This document shows, in pieces, positions 62,807 through 64,000 of a stretch of 64,000 nucleotides of DNA (the stretch's first letter is position 1; the number at the start of each line of letters is the position of its first letter). This DNA comes from Chionoecetes opilio. Its lineage: Eukaryota > Arthropoda > Malacostraca > Decapoda > Majidae. The position numbers and the translations under genes are program-made. Under the pieces are notes generated by a model. That model saw only the letters and a list, made by a program, of their open reading frames with translations, did not search any database and was not told the origin of the DNA. The stretch lies in the NCBI GenBank assembly GCA_016584305.1, contig JACEEZ010023511.1:121536-185535 (forward strand). The letters are read 5' to 3'.

Positions 62807-63199
62807 GCGACGCCACGGAAATTTTTTATGGGGTAACGCTACTTTAGGGCAGGGTTTTCTACTGTATGTATCAGAAAACAAAAACCATAAAATGGAAAGC
62901 TAATTAATTCTGCTTCTTTTGATATCTCCCATCTTATAAGCTGCCACAAAGTTATAATGACGACGAGTTTTAAGTGAATCATATTTTTCAGTCTCAGAAT
63001 GACTTTATTTAATGTGTTTTACTATTTTTATGTGATTTTCTTAAAGAACAAGCTTTTCCGAAGAAACAGTCTACCTTTTAAATGTAAAAATGATATACTG
63101 CGGGGTCATCCCTTTGAGAATTTCCCCCGGGGTTTGGGGAACGAAGGGGCCTTGGCACCAAGATGGCCCCCACAAACGAGTTGTCGTACTCTATAATTA

Positions 63200-64000
63200 G
63201 GACTCTAGTGGGCCATGCTGTGCTCCGAGGCGGGTTTGGGGGGGTGCATGTCAGACGGCTTGTTTTACCCGTCCATGGTCAGGGGAAGGGGACATAAGGG
63301 TAGTTTGGGTGCATTTTTTCGATCATACATACATAGCATTTTTCATAAAGTTCGGTCAATATGTAAATTTATGGAAGATCCGGTTTTTTTTTTTTGGTTG
63401 GCGTTACATAACTCCCCCCCCCGAGGTTTAAGTATGGCGCGGTACGTGAAGCCCGGGCCCCACGGGCCCCTTTTCAAAAAGTGCCCCCCAGGGCAATCCT
63501 TAAATGGGGGTGCATCAAAGCCCTTATCCTGCACTTTCCACCGTAACTTTTTCATGAGATCCTTGGGAGCGTGATACCCTTTTGTGATCTGTGCAGACAA
63601 AAACCAATGAGACAAATTGGTAGACTGATGATAGGGTGATCAAATGGGCGCTGCCCGGACACTAGCGGAAAATAAGGTGGTCCGGGTTTCCACGGGTTAA
63701 AAAAAGACGTGAATTCTCGGCAACATGACTTTTTACCCCCTTCCCCCCCTGGCAGGCAGAAAATTTTGAGGCAACCAATTCTCCTCCAAACCGTTTTCAG
63801 AAAAAAACTCTTCCCCCGTCCCACAGAAGAACGCTCCCTCCATAAAACCCCGGCCCCCCCCTCCAAAAAAAATATCCCCAGACCTTGCCTTACAAACCCC
63901 CAAAACAGAGCCCCCGGCGCCCCCCCCCCATCCCTTCCCCAAAAACCCCTCACCCTCCTCTGTACTAAAATTTTCTTACCAAAACCCCCCAAAACACATG
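63200..64000. other. Homopolymer-rich terminal stretch, possibly low-quality sequence
   Basis: Many C, G, A and T runs of 5-9 bases, increasing towards the end (CCCCCCCCC at about 63.92 kb). No domain in any frame. The pattern differs from the rest of the window and looks like consensus error or an assembly end rather than biology, but I cannot prove that. Confidence 0.5.

Larger units (their letters stand above)
60215..63165. mobile_element. Large inverted-repeat composite with microsatellite interior
   Basis: The left block with CATCTTGGTGCCAAGGCC and CCCCGCAGTATATC (60218-60295) recurs inverted at 63100-63165. The left block at 60.95-61.18 kb (GCTTATAAGATGG, TTAGCTTTCCATT) recurs inverted at 62.89-63.08 kb. 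Between lie the CT, GA and TA tracts. I read it as a foldback whose loop has filled with simple repeats. Identity is moderate, so it is older than the palindrome at 13.6 kb. Confidence 0.65.

Overview
The window is animal nuclear DNA, most likely from a decapod crustacean. The basis is an intron-rich SLC26 anion-transporter gene, decayed interstitial arrays of the arthropod telomere motif (TTAGG/CCTAA), tRNA-derived SINEs, long (TA)n, (AC)n and (AG)n microsatellites, and very dense transposon debris. The species assignment is inference. There are no bacterial operons and no CRISPR array.

The one host gene I can reconstruct is on the minus strand, from about 21.1 kb down to 5.8 kb. It has fourteen coding exons for an SLC26 (SulP/STAS) anion transporter of about 748 residues, nearest in type to SLC26A5/A6. 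All but one of the splice junctions agree in phase, and the protein ends in a PDZ-ligand-like Ser-Thr-Gln-Leu. Its introns are full of repeats: (TA)n and (AG)n tracts, a HINE-like element, a SINE, and in intron 3 a 5.7-kb complex. That complex consists of an outer inverted-repeat pair, an almost perfect palindrome with 699-bp arms, and a 3.9-kb minisatellite of a 20-bp unit that is a G-quadruplex motif. A tandem array of tRNA-like SINE units follows it.

The rest of the window is nested mobile DNA. At 30.6-41.6 kb an unclassified DNA transposon (termini TAGGGTGGYCC, flanked on both sides by (TA)n) carries broken fragments of a DDE-like protein. It is split by a jockey-like LINE, which is itself split by a complete Ty3/Gypsy LTR retrotransposon with 177-bp LTRs and a 5-bp target duplication. 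A CR1-like LINE splits the same transposon at a second place. A 1-kb foldback element at 3.0-4.0 kb has the same termini, so it looks like a non-autonomous relative. Five copies of a HINE/DINE-1-like element (internal minisatellite plus (AC)n/(AGAC)n) lie at 4.1, 10.1, 27.3, 29.9 and 41.8 kb. Two RTE-type LINE copies, two further LINEs, hAT pieces and several MITEs with clean 8-9 bp target duplications make up most of what remains.

Long inverted repeats are the dominant architecture: at least ten foldback structures lie in 64 kb. The last 0.8 kb is full of homopolymers and may be low-quality sequence. Stretches in which I recognise nothing are listed as such.
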